Notes under the pieces: model-generated
Databases searched by the model: none
Told to the model about the DNA's origin: nothing
Seen by the model: only the letters and a program-made list of their open reading frames with translations
Assembly: GCF_030817195.1 (NCBI RefSeq)
Contig: NZ_JAUSYZ010000001.1
Coordinates: 3,472,001-3,536,000, forward strand
Length of the DNA stretch: 64,000 bases
Reading direction: 5' to 3'
Source: Arthrobacter globiformis
GTDB taxonomy: Bacteria; Actinomycetota; Actinomycetes; Actinomycetales; Micrococcaceae
Translations under genes and position numbers: made by a program
In this document: positions 25,199 to 33,202 of the stretch, one piece after another
Layout of the letters: each line of letters begins with the position of its first letter
How positions within the stretch are numbered: position 1 is the first letter of the stretch

Positions 25199-25861
25199 AT
25201 GTACAGCATGTTCACAACGCCCTCGGCCTCACTGGAGCCCACCGGACTTGACCTGGCCGGCGTGGCCATCAGCCTCGGCGCAGGCATCGTCCTGTGGCTG
25301 ATCGCGAGTTTCCTGATCGCCAGGATCACCCGGCGCGTGGCGAACGGCACGACACTGTTCAAGAAGCCGCACTTCCGCTGGGTGGCTCCAGCGTTGCGCG
25401 CCCTGGACCATGAGCGGCGCGTGCAGCGGGCCCAAACGATTGGCTCGCTGCTGAAGAGCGGCATCGGCGTGGTCATCGCGGTCATCACCAGCATCTACAT
25501 CCTGAAGAATCTCGACGTCGACGTGGCGCCGCTGCTGACCAGCGTGGGAATCCTCGGTATCGCCATCGGCTTTGGCGCCCAGCAACTGATCAGGGACTTC
25601 CTCGCCGGGATCTTCATCACCATCGAGGACCAGTACGGCATCGGCGACACCATTGAAACCAGCGAGGTAGTGGGCATCGTGGAGTCGATCGGGCTGAGGA
25701 TCACGCGCGTCCGCGACGAAAACGGCGCCATCTGGTACCTCCGCAACGGTGAGATCCTCCGCGTAGGCAACCGGTCGCAGGGCAACTACGTGCCCCCGGC
25801 GGAGCCAGAGGAAACAGCCGTGGAAGCCGAGCACGCACCCCAGCAGAAGGCCGGAGAGTAG
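25199..25861 (+). CDS. Small-conductance mechanosensitive channel (MscS) family protein
   Basis: 220 residues. Three hydrophobic segments (about residues 18-42, 85-105 and 110-130) precede the MscS beta domain. The pore helix has the Gly/Ala pattern GILGIAIGFGAQQLIRDFLAGIF. The C-terminal alpha/beta domain of E. coli MscS is largely missing, which gives a short channel common in actinobacteria. AAGGAG lies 11 bases before the ATG. The globin gene follows after 2 bases, so the two form an operon. Confidence 0.92.
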   Translation: MYSMFTTPSASLEPTGLDLAGVAISLGAGIVLWLIASFLIARITRRVANGTTLFKKPHFRWVAPALRALDHERRVQRAQTIGSLLKSGIGVVIAVITSIYILKNLDVDVAPLLTSVGILGIAIGFGAQQLIRDFLAGIFITIEDQYGIGDTIETSEVVGIVESIGLRITRVRDENGAIWYLRNGEILRVGNRSQGNYVPPAEPEETAVEAEHAPQQKAGE

Positions 25862-25863
25862 CC

Positions 25864-26337
25864 ATGACCATTCCATCCCTTCCCACCCCGCCGGAGCCGG
25901 GCGTCCGCAAGCCGCTGATGCGCAACGACCCCTTCAGCCAGCCGGGTTACACGGACAACTTCTACGACGCCGTCGGCGGCCACGAGACGTTCGTGAAGCT
26001 CATCGACGTCTTTTACGACGGCGTCGCCACCGATCCGCTGCTGCGCCCCATGTATCCGGAAGAGGATCTGGGCCCGGCCAAGCGGCGGTTCCTGATGTTC
26101 CTGGAGCAATACTGGGGCGGCCCCACCACTTACGGCGAGGAGCGCGGCCATCCCCGGCTGCGGATGCGCCACATGCCGTTCCGGGTGACGCCCGAGGCCA
26201 AGGACCGGTGGCTGCACCACATGCGGACGGCGGTCGATTCCCTGGACCTGCCGCCGCTGTATGAGGGCACGCTGTGGGATTACATGGAACGCGCGGCTCT
26301 GTCCATGGTGAACAGCCCGTCCGACGCCCAGGGCTAG
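25864..26337 (+). CDS. Truncated hemoglobin, group II (GlbO-like)
   Basis: 157 residues with a 2-on-2 globin fold. The proximal histidine lies in HPRLRMRHMPF, and FYDAVGGHETF, MFLEQYWGGP and the C-terminal Trp region (RWLHHM, LWDYM) fit group II. Group II globins bind oxygen tightly and are linked to respiration or to protection from reactive oxygen and nitrogen species. It is cotranscribed with the mscS-type gene 2 bases upstream. Confidence 0.92.
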   Translation: MTIPSLPTPPEPGVRKPLMRNDPFSQPGYTDNFYDAVGGHETFVKLIDVFYDGVATDPLLRPMYPEEDLGPAKRRFLMFLEQYWGGPTTYGEERGHPRLRMRHMPFRVTPEAKDRWLHHMRTAVDSLDLPPLYEGTLWDYMERAALSMVNSPSDAQG

Positions 26338-26360
26338 CGCCGGCGGCTACTCCCGGCAGC

Positions 26361-27023
26361 CTAGAGCAGGCCGGCGCCCGTCCGCGCCAGCACGTGTCCG
26401 CGGCTGCCGCTGAGCCGGAACCAGCGCCCGGAACGGTACAGCTTCTGTTCGCCCTCGCCCAGGAAACCCAGGGCGAGGGCGGCGAACGCCGCTCCCGCCG
26501 GCACGCCGTGCCGTCCCTCCAGCCCGCGTCCCCAGACGGCGGCCCGGGCATTGTTCACGATCATGGCTCCGGGCTTGTCGGGGACAATGCCTGCCACTTC
26601 GGCGATGCCGGCTTCGGCAACCTGCCGCAGTTCGGCATCGGGCACGGTGTCCACCAGTTCCCAGCCGCTGCGCGGCGCGCCCACGCCGGCCCATGATTCG
26701 GTAACGGTCGACGGCGGGACCGGAAGATCGGCGTCGTTCTCCCCGGCGCGGGCCAGCCGGTCCAGGACGGCTGCGAGCGGAACCGTGACGTCAACGGCGG
26801 ACGCCTCGGCCAGTCCCATGGTACGCAGGCCGAGAATCGTGGGGGTGGACTCCCCCAGGATCCGGGGGCGCAGAATGCAGACGTAGGCTGCCAGTACCGT
26901 GCCGGCCGCCTGCAGCCGGATGGCGCCGTCATCGATGGCCTTGGCGCGGGTGACAAAGGTCTTCAGATCGGCGAGGTCGCGGGGGTCGGCGAAGCGGAAG
27001 GACTGGGTTAGAAGATCAGACAC
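26361..27023 (-). CDS. Conserved hypothetical protein
   Basis: About 220 residues, no family recognised. It is a soluble, Ala-rich alpha/beta-looking protein without signal peptide or membrane segment. The sequence opens VSDLLTQSFRFADPRDLADLKTFVTRAK, and a terminal domain contains WGRGLEGRHGVPAGAAFAALALGFLGEGE. I suggest the GTG at 27023 as start, since the ORF to 27083 would reach into the promoter of the divergent tesB. It converges with the globin gene. Coding is supported by clean codon bias. Confidence 0.7.
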   Translation of the reverse strand: MSDLLTQSFRFADPRDLADLKTFVTRAKAIDDGAIRLQAAGTVLAAYVCILRPRILGESTPTILGLRTMGLAEASAVDVTVPLAAVLDRLARAGENDADLPVPPSTVTESWAGVGAPRSGWELVDTVPDAELRQVAEAGIAEVAGIVPDKPGAMIVNNARAAVWGRGLEGRHGVPAGAAFAALALGFLGEGEQKLYRSGRWFRLSGSRGHVLARTGAGLL

Positions 27024-27086
27024 GTTAAGAACACTACCGGCTGGGGCTCGGTTGAGCGGTGCCGGGGCGCCGTCTAGAGTCAAACC

Positions 27087-28058
27087 ATGACTGAAGCGGA
27101 CGCCGGATTACAGGCCTTGCCCACGAATGACCCCACGAACTCCCTCCTGGAACTGCTTGACCTCGGCGAGCTGGAAGGCGCCCGCACCGACGAGGACATT
27201 TTCATGGGTCCGTCGCAGCGCCAGCCGCACCAGCGCGTCTTCGGCGGCCAGGTCCTGGCCCAGTCGCTGGTCGCGGGAATGCGTACCGTGGACGAGGACC
27301 GCACCGTCCATTCCATGCACGGCTACTTCCTCCGGCCGGGCGATGCGAACAAGCCCATCACTTTCGGCGTCCAGCGGCTGCGGGATGGCCGCTCGTTCTC
27401 GGCCCGGCGCGTGCACGCCTACCAGGACGGCACGCCGATTCTGTCCATGATCGCCTCCTTCCAGGCCGGGGATGACGGCATTGAACACCAGTCCGAGATG
27501 CCTGCCGGCATTCCCGATCCGGACACGCTGCCCAGCACGGCTGACCTGCTGGGCAAGTTCGACCACCCCGTCGCCCGGCACTGGGCGTATGAACGGCCCT
27601 TCGACATCCGCCATGTGGATCCCGCACTGTATGTGGCGGCCACGGGGAAGAAGGAAGCGCGCAACGCCGTGTGGATGAAGACCTTCAGCCCCATGCCGGA
27701 CAACGCCAACACACACCGTGCCGCCCTGGCCTACGCCAGCGACTACACGCTGCTGGAGTCGATTCTCCGCAAGCACGGGCTGAGCTGGATCACGCCGGGC
27801 ATGAGCGTGGCGAGCCTCGACCACGCCATGTGGTGGCACCGTCCCGTGCGCGTTGACGAGTGGCTCCTCTACGTGCAGGAATCGCCCAGCGCCCAGGGAG
27901 CGCGGGGCCTGGCGACCGGCAAGATCTTCAACCGGGAGGGCCTGCACGTGGCATCCGTAGCGCAGGAGGGCATGGTCCGGGTGCCGACGGACATCAAGAG
28001 CAAGGTGGCCGGCGCCGTGCAGACCAAGATCCTGCAGCACCAGATGCGCAAGGCCTGA
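27087..28058 (+). CDS. tesB: Acyl-CoA thioesterase II
   Basis: 323 residues with two hot-dog domains. The N-terminal half has FGGQVLAQSLVAG and SMHGYFLRPGD. The C-terminal half has SLDHAMWWHRPVRVDEWLLY and the catalytic region ATGKIFNREGLHVASVAQEGMVR. TesB-type enzymes hydrolyse medium and long acyl-CoAs. It is transcribed alone, ending at a strong hairpin shared with the convergent ettA. Confidence 0.94.
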   Translation: MTEADAGLQALPTNDPTNSLLELLDLGELEGARTDEDIFMGPSQRQPHQRVFGGQVLAQSLVAGMRTVDEDRTVHSMHGYFLRPGDANKPITFGVQRLRDGRSFSARRVHAYQDGTPILSMIASFQAGDDGIEHQSEMPAGIPDPDTLPSTADLLGKFDHPVARHWAYERPFDIRHVDPALYVAATGKKEARNAVWMKTFSPMPDNANTHRAALAYASDYTLLESILRKHGLSWITPGMSVASLDHAMWWHRPVRVDEWLLYVQESPSAQGARGLATGKIFNREGLHVASVAQEGMVRVPTDIKSKVAGAVQTKILQHQMRKA

Positions 28059-28073
28059 CGTACTCCGCATACG

Positions 28074-28131
28074 AAAAGGCCGGCCCCGGGTTTGATCTGT
28101 TCAACCAGATCAGCCCGGGGGCCGGCCTTTT
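28074..28131. terminator. Bidirectional terminator between tesB and ettA
   Basis: A long hairpin with a 17-bp outer stem (AAAAGGCCGGCCCCGGG and complement) and an inner GATCTG/CAGATC stem. It carries T-rich tails on both strands between two converging genes. Confidence 0.92.
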
Positions 28132-28147
28132 CATGCCCAGCGCGTGA

Positions 28148-29830
28148 TTAGTCGCGGGTCAGGCGGCGGTGCGTGACGCGGTGCGGCTTGGCAGCGTCGG
28201 GGCCGAGGCGCTGCACCTTGTTCTCCTCGTAGGATTCGAAGTTGCCCTCAAACCAGTACCACTTCGACGGGTTCTCCTCGTCACCTTCGTAGGCGAGGAT
28301 GTGGGTGGCCACCCGGTCCAGGAACCAGCGGTCGTGGGAGACCACGACGGCGCAGCCCGGGAACTCCAGCAGCGCGTTTTCCAGGCTGCTGAGGGTTTCG
28401 ACGTCGAGGTCGTTGGTCGGTTCGTCGAGCAGGAGCAGGTTTCCGCCCTGTTTGAGGGTCAGCGCCAGGTTCAGGCGGTTGCGCTCACCACCGGAGAGCA
28501 CGCCTGCCTTCTTCTGCTGGTCCGGTCCCTTGAACCCGAACGCCGCAACGTAGGCGCGGGACGGCATTTCAACGTTGCCCACCTGGATGAAGTCCAGGCC
28601 GTCGGACACGACCTCCCAGAGGGTCTTGTTGGGGTCGATGCCGCCGCGGCTCTGGTCGGCGTAGGAGATCTTGACCGAGTCGCCGATCTTCAGCTCACCG
28701 CCGTCGAGGGGCTCAAGGCCCACGATGGTCTTGAACAGCGTGGACTTGCCCACACCGTTCGGGCCGATGACGCCGACGATGCCGTTGCGTGGCAGGGAGA
28801 AGGACAGGCCGTCGATCAGGGTGCGGTCGTCGAAGCCCTTCTGCAGGTTCTTGGCTTCCAGGACCAGGCCGCCAAGGCGCGGTCCCGGCGGGATCTGGAT
28901 CTCTTCGAAGTCCAGCTTCCGGGTGCGGTCAGCCTCGGCAGCCATTTCCTCATAGCGGGCCAGACGTGCCTTGGACTTGGTCTGCCGGCCCTTGGCGTTG
29001 GAGCGGACCCATTCGAGTTCCTCGGAGAGCCGCTTGGCCTGCTTGGCGTCCTTCTTGCCCTGGATTTCGAGGCGGGCGCGCTTCTTCTCCAGGTAGGTGG
29101 AGTAGTTGCCCTCGTAGGGGTACAGGTGGCCGCGGTCCACCTCGGCGATCCATTCGGCGACGTGGTCCAGGAAGTACCGGTCGTGGGTGACGGCGAGGAC
29201 TGCGCCCTCGTAGGAGGAGAGGTGCTGTTCCAGCCACAGCACGCTCTCGGCGTCGAGGTGGTTGGTGGGCTCGTCAAGCAGCAGGAGGTCCGGCTTCTGC
29301 AGGAGCAGCTTGCAGAGCGCCACGCGGCGGCGCTCACCGCCGGAGAGCAGGGTGACATCCGCGTCGGCCGGCGGGCAGCGGAGGGCGTCCATGGCCTGCT
29401 CGAGCTGGGAGTCCAGGTCCCAGGCGTCGGCGGAGTCGATGGCTTCCTGCAGGTGGCCCATCTCCTCGAGGAGTGAGTCGTAGTCTGCGTCCGGGCTGGC
29501 CATCTCCTCGGAGATGGCGTTGAAGCGCTGGATCTTGGCGTAGATCTCGCCCACGCCTTCCTGGACGTTGCCCAGGACGGTCTTCTCCTCGTTCAGCGGC
29601 GGCTCCTGCAGCAGGATGCCCACGGTGTAGCCGGGGCTCAGCCGGGCTTCGCCGTTTGAGGGGGTGTCCAGGCCGGCCATGATTTTCAGGATGGTGGACT
29701 TACCGGCACCGTTGGGGCCGACTACACCGATCTTGGCGCCCGGGAAGAAGGACATGCTTACGTCGTCGAGAATAAGTTTTTCGCCAACAGCCTTTCGGGC
29801 CTTGGTCATTGTGTAGATAAATTCCGCCAT
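28148..29830 (-). CDS. ettA: Energy-dependent translational throttle protein EttA (ABC-F)
   Basis: A 560-residue soluble ABC-F ATPase that binds the ribosomal E site and gates elongation in response to ATP/ADP. Two ATPase cassettes are seen: GPNGAGKST with LSGGERRR, then GPNGVGKST with LSGGERNR. The linker with YLEKKRARLEIQ lies between them. The start ATG at 29830 (MAEFIYTM) is family-typical; the extra 12 residues of the open frame are not. It is monocistronic, with a shared terminator downstream. Confidence 0.95.
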   Translation of the reverse strand: MAEFIYTMTKARKAVGEKLILDDVSMSFFPGAKIGVVGPNGAGKSTILKIMAGLDTPSNGEARLSPGYTVGILLQEPPLNEEKTVLGNVQEGVGEIYAKIQRFNAISEEMASPDADYDSLLEEMGHLQEAIDSADAWDLDSQLEQAMDALRCPPADADVTLLSGGERRRVALCKLLLQKPDLLLLDEPTNHLDAESVLWLEQHLSSYEGAVLAVTHDRYFLDHVAEWIAEVDRGHLYPYEGNYSTYLEKKRARLEIQGKKDAKQAKRLSEELEWVRSNAKGRQTKSKARLARYEEMAAEADRTRKLDFEEIQIPPGPRLGGLVLEAKNLQKGFDDRTLIDGLSFSLPRNGIVGVIGPNGVGKSTLFKTIVGLEPLDGGELKIGDSVKISYADQSRGGIDPNKTLWEVVSDGLDFIQVGNVEMPSRAYVAAFGFKGPDQQKKAGVLSGGERNRLNLALTLKQGGNLLLLDEPTNDLDVETLSSLENALLEFPGCAVVVSHDRWFLDRVATHILAYEGDEENPSKWYWFEGNFESYEENKVQRLGPDAAKPHRVTHRRLTRD

Positions 29831-29873
29831 GGTTCCAAATCTAGTGGGTTGGCGGGCATATCTCACATTCGCG

Positions 29874-30407
29874 TCAGGCCGGGGCGCCTACGAAGCACTT
29901 CCCGTTCGACAGTGCCGGCAGCACGGCCACGGTCACCTTTCCATCCCGGATCTGGCCGATCACACATTCCTTGCCCTGGACCGCCGCCGCTTCCATGGAA
30001 TCCACGTCGAGTCCGGTAGGTGTGCGCCCCGCCGATACCTCAAGGTTCCGCGCCGGAACACCCGCCGCTGTGAGGGCCGAGGTGATGTCCGCCGTCGCAG
30101 GTTTGGAATTGGCCGCGACAACGCTTCCCAGGACGTCGGTCATGGTCTGCTGCAGCTTGGCCGTGGTCTCCGCAGCCGCGGACGCTTTGGTGGCCGCCGC
30201 AGATGCCGGCGGTTTTGCCGGCGCCGAGGCCGATGCCGCCGTGGCTGACTGCCCGGCCGCCTGATCCCCTGGTGCCGTGCAGGCGGCGAGCGCCGACAGC
30301 AATACAGCCGCCAATGCGAGCCGGCCGGCAACGCCCTTGGCATTTCCCCGGGCACCGGTTGCCTCGCCGCGGAATGCCCTGTTCCGCCGGAGTGTCATCG
30401 CTCGCAT
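29874..30407 (-). CDS. Secreted lipoprotein, Ala-rich, possibly DUF6993
   Basis: About 177 residues. A basic N-terminus and hydrophobic stretch (RLALAAVLLSALAAC) end in a lipobox with the modified Cys in LAAC. An Ala/Ser/Pro/Lys-rich linker follows. The C-terminal domain of about 90 residues has two cysteines (GKECVIG and GKCFVG) that could form a disulfide. It resembles the DUF6993 family as I remember it; the function is unknown. The start is uncertain between ATGs at 30407 and 30398, neither with a strong ribosome binding site. It lies downstream of ssb behind a hairpin. Confidence 0.72.
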   Translation of the reverse strand: MRAMTLRRNRAFRGEATGARGNAKGVAGRLALAAVLLSALAACTAPGDQAAGQSATAASASAPAKPPASAAATKASAAAETTAKLQQTMTDVLGSVVAANSKPATADITSALTAAGVPARNLEVSAGRTPTGLDVDSMEAAAVQGKECVIGQIRDGKVTVAVLPALSNGKCFVGAPA

Positions 30408-30426
30408 CACGCTGCCATTCTGCCAT

Positions 30427-30454
30427 GCGGCACCGCCAGGGGGTGCGGTGCCGC
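30427..30454 (-). terminator. Hairpin after ssb
   Basis: A perfect 10-bp stem (GCGGCACCGC) with an 8-base loop, 14 bases beyond the ssb stop on the minus strand. The U-tract is weak. Confidence 0.65.
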
Positions 30455-30467
30455 ACGCCACCGGCGC

Positions 30468-31037
30468 TCAGGCAGCCGCTCCAGTGAGTTCGCCCGTTTC
30501 CGCATCGAGCCGCAACTCGTCGCCGGCACCGTCCACGAAGATGCCTGCTGCGGCCGGGTCTTCATCGGATTCGTCATCTTCCTCCCGGTCCTCGTCGGCT
30601 CCATCCCCATCCACAGCCGAGGACCCGGAAGCGCTGCGGTCGCCGTTAGCGGGACCAAAGGCGTCGGCGGCCTGCGGGTTGCCGGAATTGCGGATGAAGT
30701 TGGCGGTGCCCCATTTGAGGTCGTGGCCCACGGCGTCGGCGTCGATTTCGGCATCGTGGTAGATGCGGCCGTCCTTCTCCCAGCTGCGCATTTTCAGCTT
30801 GCCCACGATGATGACGCGCTGGCCCTTCTTGATGCTGCAGCCCATGTTTCCGGCCAACTGCCTGTACCCCTGGACGGTGAACCAGTTGATGTTGCCGTCC
30901 ACCCAGGCGTTGGCGGCGCGGTCGTACCGCCGTTCGGCAGAACCGAGGCGGAACGAAGCGGTGGGGACGCCCCCTGGAGTGGTGGAACTGCGGATCTCCG
31001 TGGCAACGAAGCCGCGGACAGTAATGGTGTCGGTCAT
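30468..31037 (-). CDS. ssb: Single-stranded DNA-binding protein paralogue
   Basis: 189 residues. The OB-fold domain covers residues 1-115 (ITVRGFVATEIR, ASFRLGSAERRYD, INWFTVQGYRQLAGN, RVIIVGKLKMRSWE). The acidic linker (DEDREEDDESDEDP) is typical. The protein ends TGELTGAAA and lacks the DDDIPF-type tip through which housekeeping SSB recruits partners, so this is probably a second SSB. The ATG at 31037 has AGGACACC upstream. No rpsF/rpsR lies nearby, as would be expected for the main ssb. Confidence 0.9.
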   Translation of the reverse strand: MTDTITVRGFVATEIRSSTTPGGVPTASFRLGSAERRYDRAANAWVDGNINWFTVQGYRQLAGNMGCSIKKGQRVIIVGKLKMRSWEKDGRIYHDAEIDADAVGHDLKWGTANFIRNSGNPQAADAFGPANGDRSASGSSAVDGDGADEDREEDDESDEDPAAAGIFVDGAGDELRLDAETGELTGAAA

Positions 31038-31247
31038 CTTGGTGTCCTGTCTCGAATTGTCGTGCCCCTTGCAGGCATTCCAAGCATCAACCGGCAGCAG
31101 CGGGACAGCGAGAGCCGATGTTCCGTATGTGGAAAACCGGAACGGCAAGTCCCGGGGCGCAAAGGGGAATCAGCGGGGCGCCTGACGCTGCTGGCGCGCA
31201 AGTCAATGTAGACTTTTTACGCGCCAGCAATGTGCCGGCCAGCCATT

Positions 31248-31320
31248 GCCCCAGTAGCTCAGGGGATAGAGCAGCGGCCTTCTAATCCGCCGGTCGGGGG
31301 TTCGATTCCCTCCTGGGGCG
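31248..31320 (+). tRNA. tRNA-Arg (anticodon UCU)
   Basis: Acceptor stem GCCCCAG/CTGGGGC, anticodon loop CTTCTAA giving UCU, and T-arm GGGGGTTCGATTCCCTC. It ends at a remnant integrative element and is the likely integration site. Confidence 0.95.
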
Positions 31321-31327
31321 CAGAGAA

Positions 31328-31367
31328 AAGCGGCCCTGACCTGCGAAAACGCTTGTCAGGGCCGCTT
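31328..31367 (+). terminator. tRNA-Arg terminator
   Basis: A perfect 13-bp stem (AAGCGGCCCTGAC), followed after 4 bases by a T5 run. Confidence 0.92.
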
Positions 31368-31381
31368 CTCCTTTTTGCCTA

Positions 31382-31825
31382 TCATTTCAGCAATCCACCG
31401 CTTACCCACCGCTGGGTGAGCCTACAAGAGACCCCGAATCGTCTCCAGTGCCTCCGCGTGCGCCGGCCCCCACGTCCCCAGTTCGATCCTCTGGCGCCTC
31501 CGATAGCCAGAAGGCAACGGGGCGGTGCAACTCCAACGTATGGTTGAATCCCGTGGAACTGGTGAGCAGTCACGTCTATGGCCAGATCCCCGTCCTCCAG
31601 CCAGTCGTGCCCCTGGATTCCACTCGGGCCGCTCGCGTTCACAATGTGCCAGCCAGCCTGCGGTTCGCGCTCGGCCAGCAAGTGCCCCAGGGCGAAGGAT
31701 GCCCAAGTGCATAAGCCTCGAGGAAATTTGAAGGACCCGGCATGCGCCTTGGCCTCTGGCAACTCGGCGATCACCAGAAAGCGCTCAACGAGCTCGCGGA
31801 TCCATTCCTCCCGCTTCGAGCTCAT
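31382..31825 (-). CDS. Hypothetical protein with transglutaminase-like Cys-His-Asp arrangement
   Basis: 147 residues. Three conserved-looking segments could form a papain/transglutaminase-like triad: Cys39 in RGLCTWASF, His73 in GHDWLE and Asp84 in LAIDVTAHQF. The part up to about residue 105 looks like a coherent protein. The rest (Arg/Gly/Trp-rich) looks like out-of-frame sequence, so the 3' end may be decayed. It overlaps the integrase stop (ATGA) and is read after it. The function is unknown; the triad is my inference. Confidence 0.55.
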   Translation of the reverse strand: MSSKREEWIRELVERFLVIAELPEAKAHAGSFKFPRGLCTWASFALGHLLAEREPQAGWHIVNASGPSGIQGHDWLEDGDLAIDVTAHQFHGIQPYVGVAPPRCLLAIGGARGSNWGRGGRRTRRHWRRFGVSCRLTQRWVSGGLLK

Positions 31826-32580
31826 TGCCCACCGAACGCTTGAAGAAGCGCGGTCATGTCCGGGGCCTCGTGCGTCTTCTGGACGTAGTGTCGGCTTGTG
31901 ATCTGCTCATTCGAGTGGCCCAGCTGCGCGGAGGCCGACGCCATACCCTCGGCGTTGGCCAAAAGGATGCCGACCGACTTGCGGAACGTGTGCGGAGGAA
32001 CCCACTGGAATCCGATGTCATCACGGGCCGAGCGCCATTGCTTGCGGAAGTTGCCAGGGTCCCGCAAGGTGCCCGTGGACGAAGGGAAGACCACGTCCCA
32101 TGGGTTTGCCCCGAGCTGTTGGACTTGACGACGCATGAGCATCTCCACGGCGAAGGGCGGCAGGAAGTATCGTTGCCGTGAGTTGGTGGACTTTGGGTGC
32201 TCTTGAATTGTCACCCCCTCCCCCGGCACATCGATGACGGTTCCTGTGACGGTGAGCGTTGGGCGCTCAGCCCTTAGATCGACGTCCTTCCACCTGAGCG
32301 CCAGGGCTTCGCCAATACGGGCGCCAGTGCCGAGCATGACGTCGACGACATCAAGCAGGTCATTCGGCCGCTTTCGGCCGCGGGGACTAGAGTCGAGCCG
32401 CCATTGGTAGAGGCCGGCCCGCAGCGCGGTCGCCTCTTCATTCGAGTGGTCATTCCCTAGTCGAAGGCGTCGGCGGCGGCGAGGCCACTGTTCTTCCCGA
32501 TGCGAGGGTAGAGCACTCAGAGCTCGATTGCCCAGCCTTCCTGGTAGTCGGGGTGGTCCCTGTACGGCGAGGCCATGCAC
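31822..32580 (-). pseudogene. Tyrosine integrase, catalytic half only
   Basis: The reading frame is 252 codons, but only residues from about 42 onward look like a phage-type tyrosine recombinase. A full catalytic set is visible: Arg88 in GTGARIGEAL, Lys130 in HPKST, His197 and Arg200 in HTFRKS, His222 in LGHSNEQ and nucleophile Tyr232 in SRHYV. The N-terminal arm-binding and core-binding domains are missing; upstream is the unrelated DUF6221 gene. Full-length relatives are about 370-400 residues, so this is probably a truncated remnant. The catalytic domain itself is undamaged. Confidence 0.8.
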
Positions 32581-32909
32581 ATGAGGACGAATTCGCTGGT
32601 TCCGCCAACCTCGCTGTCGATATCAGTAACGAGCGGGATGTTGGCCAGCATCTGCCGCTTGGCCACACATTCAGCAAGGATCCGGCCGGGGTTAAACTGG
32701 GCGATGTAGAGCCGGTCTTCGGGTTTGCAGGCGAGGTACCCGGGTGCGTGGTCTGCGTAGGCGTCGAGAACAGCTTTCTCGTCCGCCGAATAGAGCGCTG
32801 ACGCGGGGGTTCCTGCTTCCCCGAACCATCCCCAGGGCGCAGGGGAAGCTGCCTGGGCGACAGCTTCGTCTTCACTGATCCGGGCTTCCAGGAAACCAAT
32901 GATGTCCAT
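32517..32909 (-). CDS. DUF6221 family protein
   Basis: 130 residues. The start MDIIGFLEARISEDEAVAQAA and the end YRDHPDYQEGWAIEL are typical of DUF6221, small proteins common in actinophages and integrative elements; the function is unknown. The ATG at 32909 is family-like. The open frame up to 32978 is not. It overlaps the nominal start of the integrase frame in another frame, a sign that the integrase has lost its own 5' part. Confidence 0.75.
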   Translation of the reverse strand: MDIIGFLEARISEDEAVAQAASPAPWGWFGEAGTPASALYSADEKAVLDAYADHAPGYLACKPEDRLYIAQFNPGRILAECVAKRQMLANIPLVTDIDSEVGGTSEFVLMCMASPYRDHPDYQEGWAIEL

Positions 32910-32937
32910 GCCTTCATCCTGCCACCCAATAGGGTGC

Positions 32938-32975
32938 GGTGGCCCGCTCATTCCCCCAGACAGGAGCGGGCCACC
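32938..32975. repeat. GGTGGCCCGC hairpin, copy 1
   Basis: A 12-bp inverted repeat (GGTGGCCCGCTC and GAGCGGGCCACC) followed by CACCGAAGCC. The same structure, with the same trailing ACCGAAGCC, occurs at 33482-33517. Confidence 0.85.
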
Positions 32976-33114
32976 CACCGAAGCCGTAGATACATCGAGA
33001 CCCGTTACGGCGACGGTAACCGGATGATACGACAGGCTGATGAACAGCCGGATAACTGACCAGCAGGCTTATCAAGTTGAGTGACTAACTGAGAGCTGGG
33101 TAGCGTTATCAGTG

Positions 33115-33151
33115 GCAACCTCCGCAATTGCCCCCCAGCTGCGGAGGTTGC
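33115..33151 (+). terminator. Strong terminator without an obvious upstream gene
   Basis: A perfect 12-bp stem (GCAACCTCCGCA), followed by TTATTTTTT on the plus strand. No plus-strand coding region is found between 32910 and 33114, so it may end a short non-coding transcript or be left from a lost gene. Confidence 0.9.
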
Positions 33152-33202
33152 TTATTTTTTGGCCCCAGTGGGACGGAGGCATAACGCTAAGATCCAGGGC
33201 CC

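Noticed and set aside
28148..29830. ABC-F protein as an antibiotic resistance factor
   Set aside because: Sequence and length match EttA, the housekeeping translational throttle, and no resistance-type ARE linker extension is seen.
31481..31498. Second tRNA gene after tRNA-Arg
   Set aside because: GTTCGATCC...TGGCGCC resembles a tRNA 3' end, but no D-arm or anticodon arm precedes it. It is better explained as a decayed attachment-site copy.
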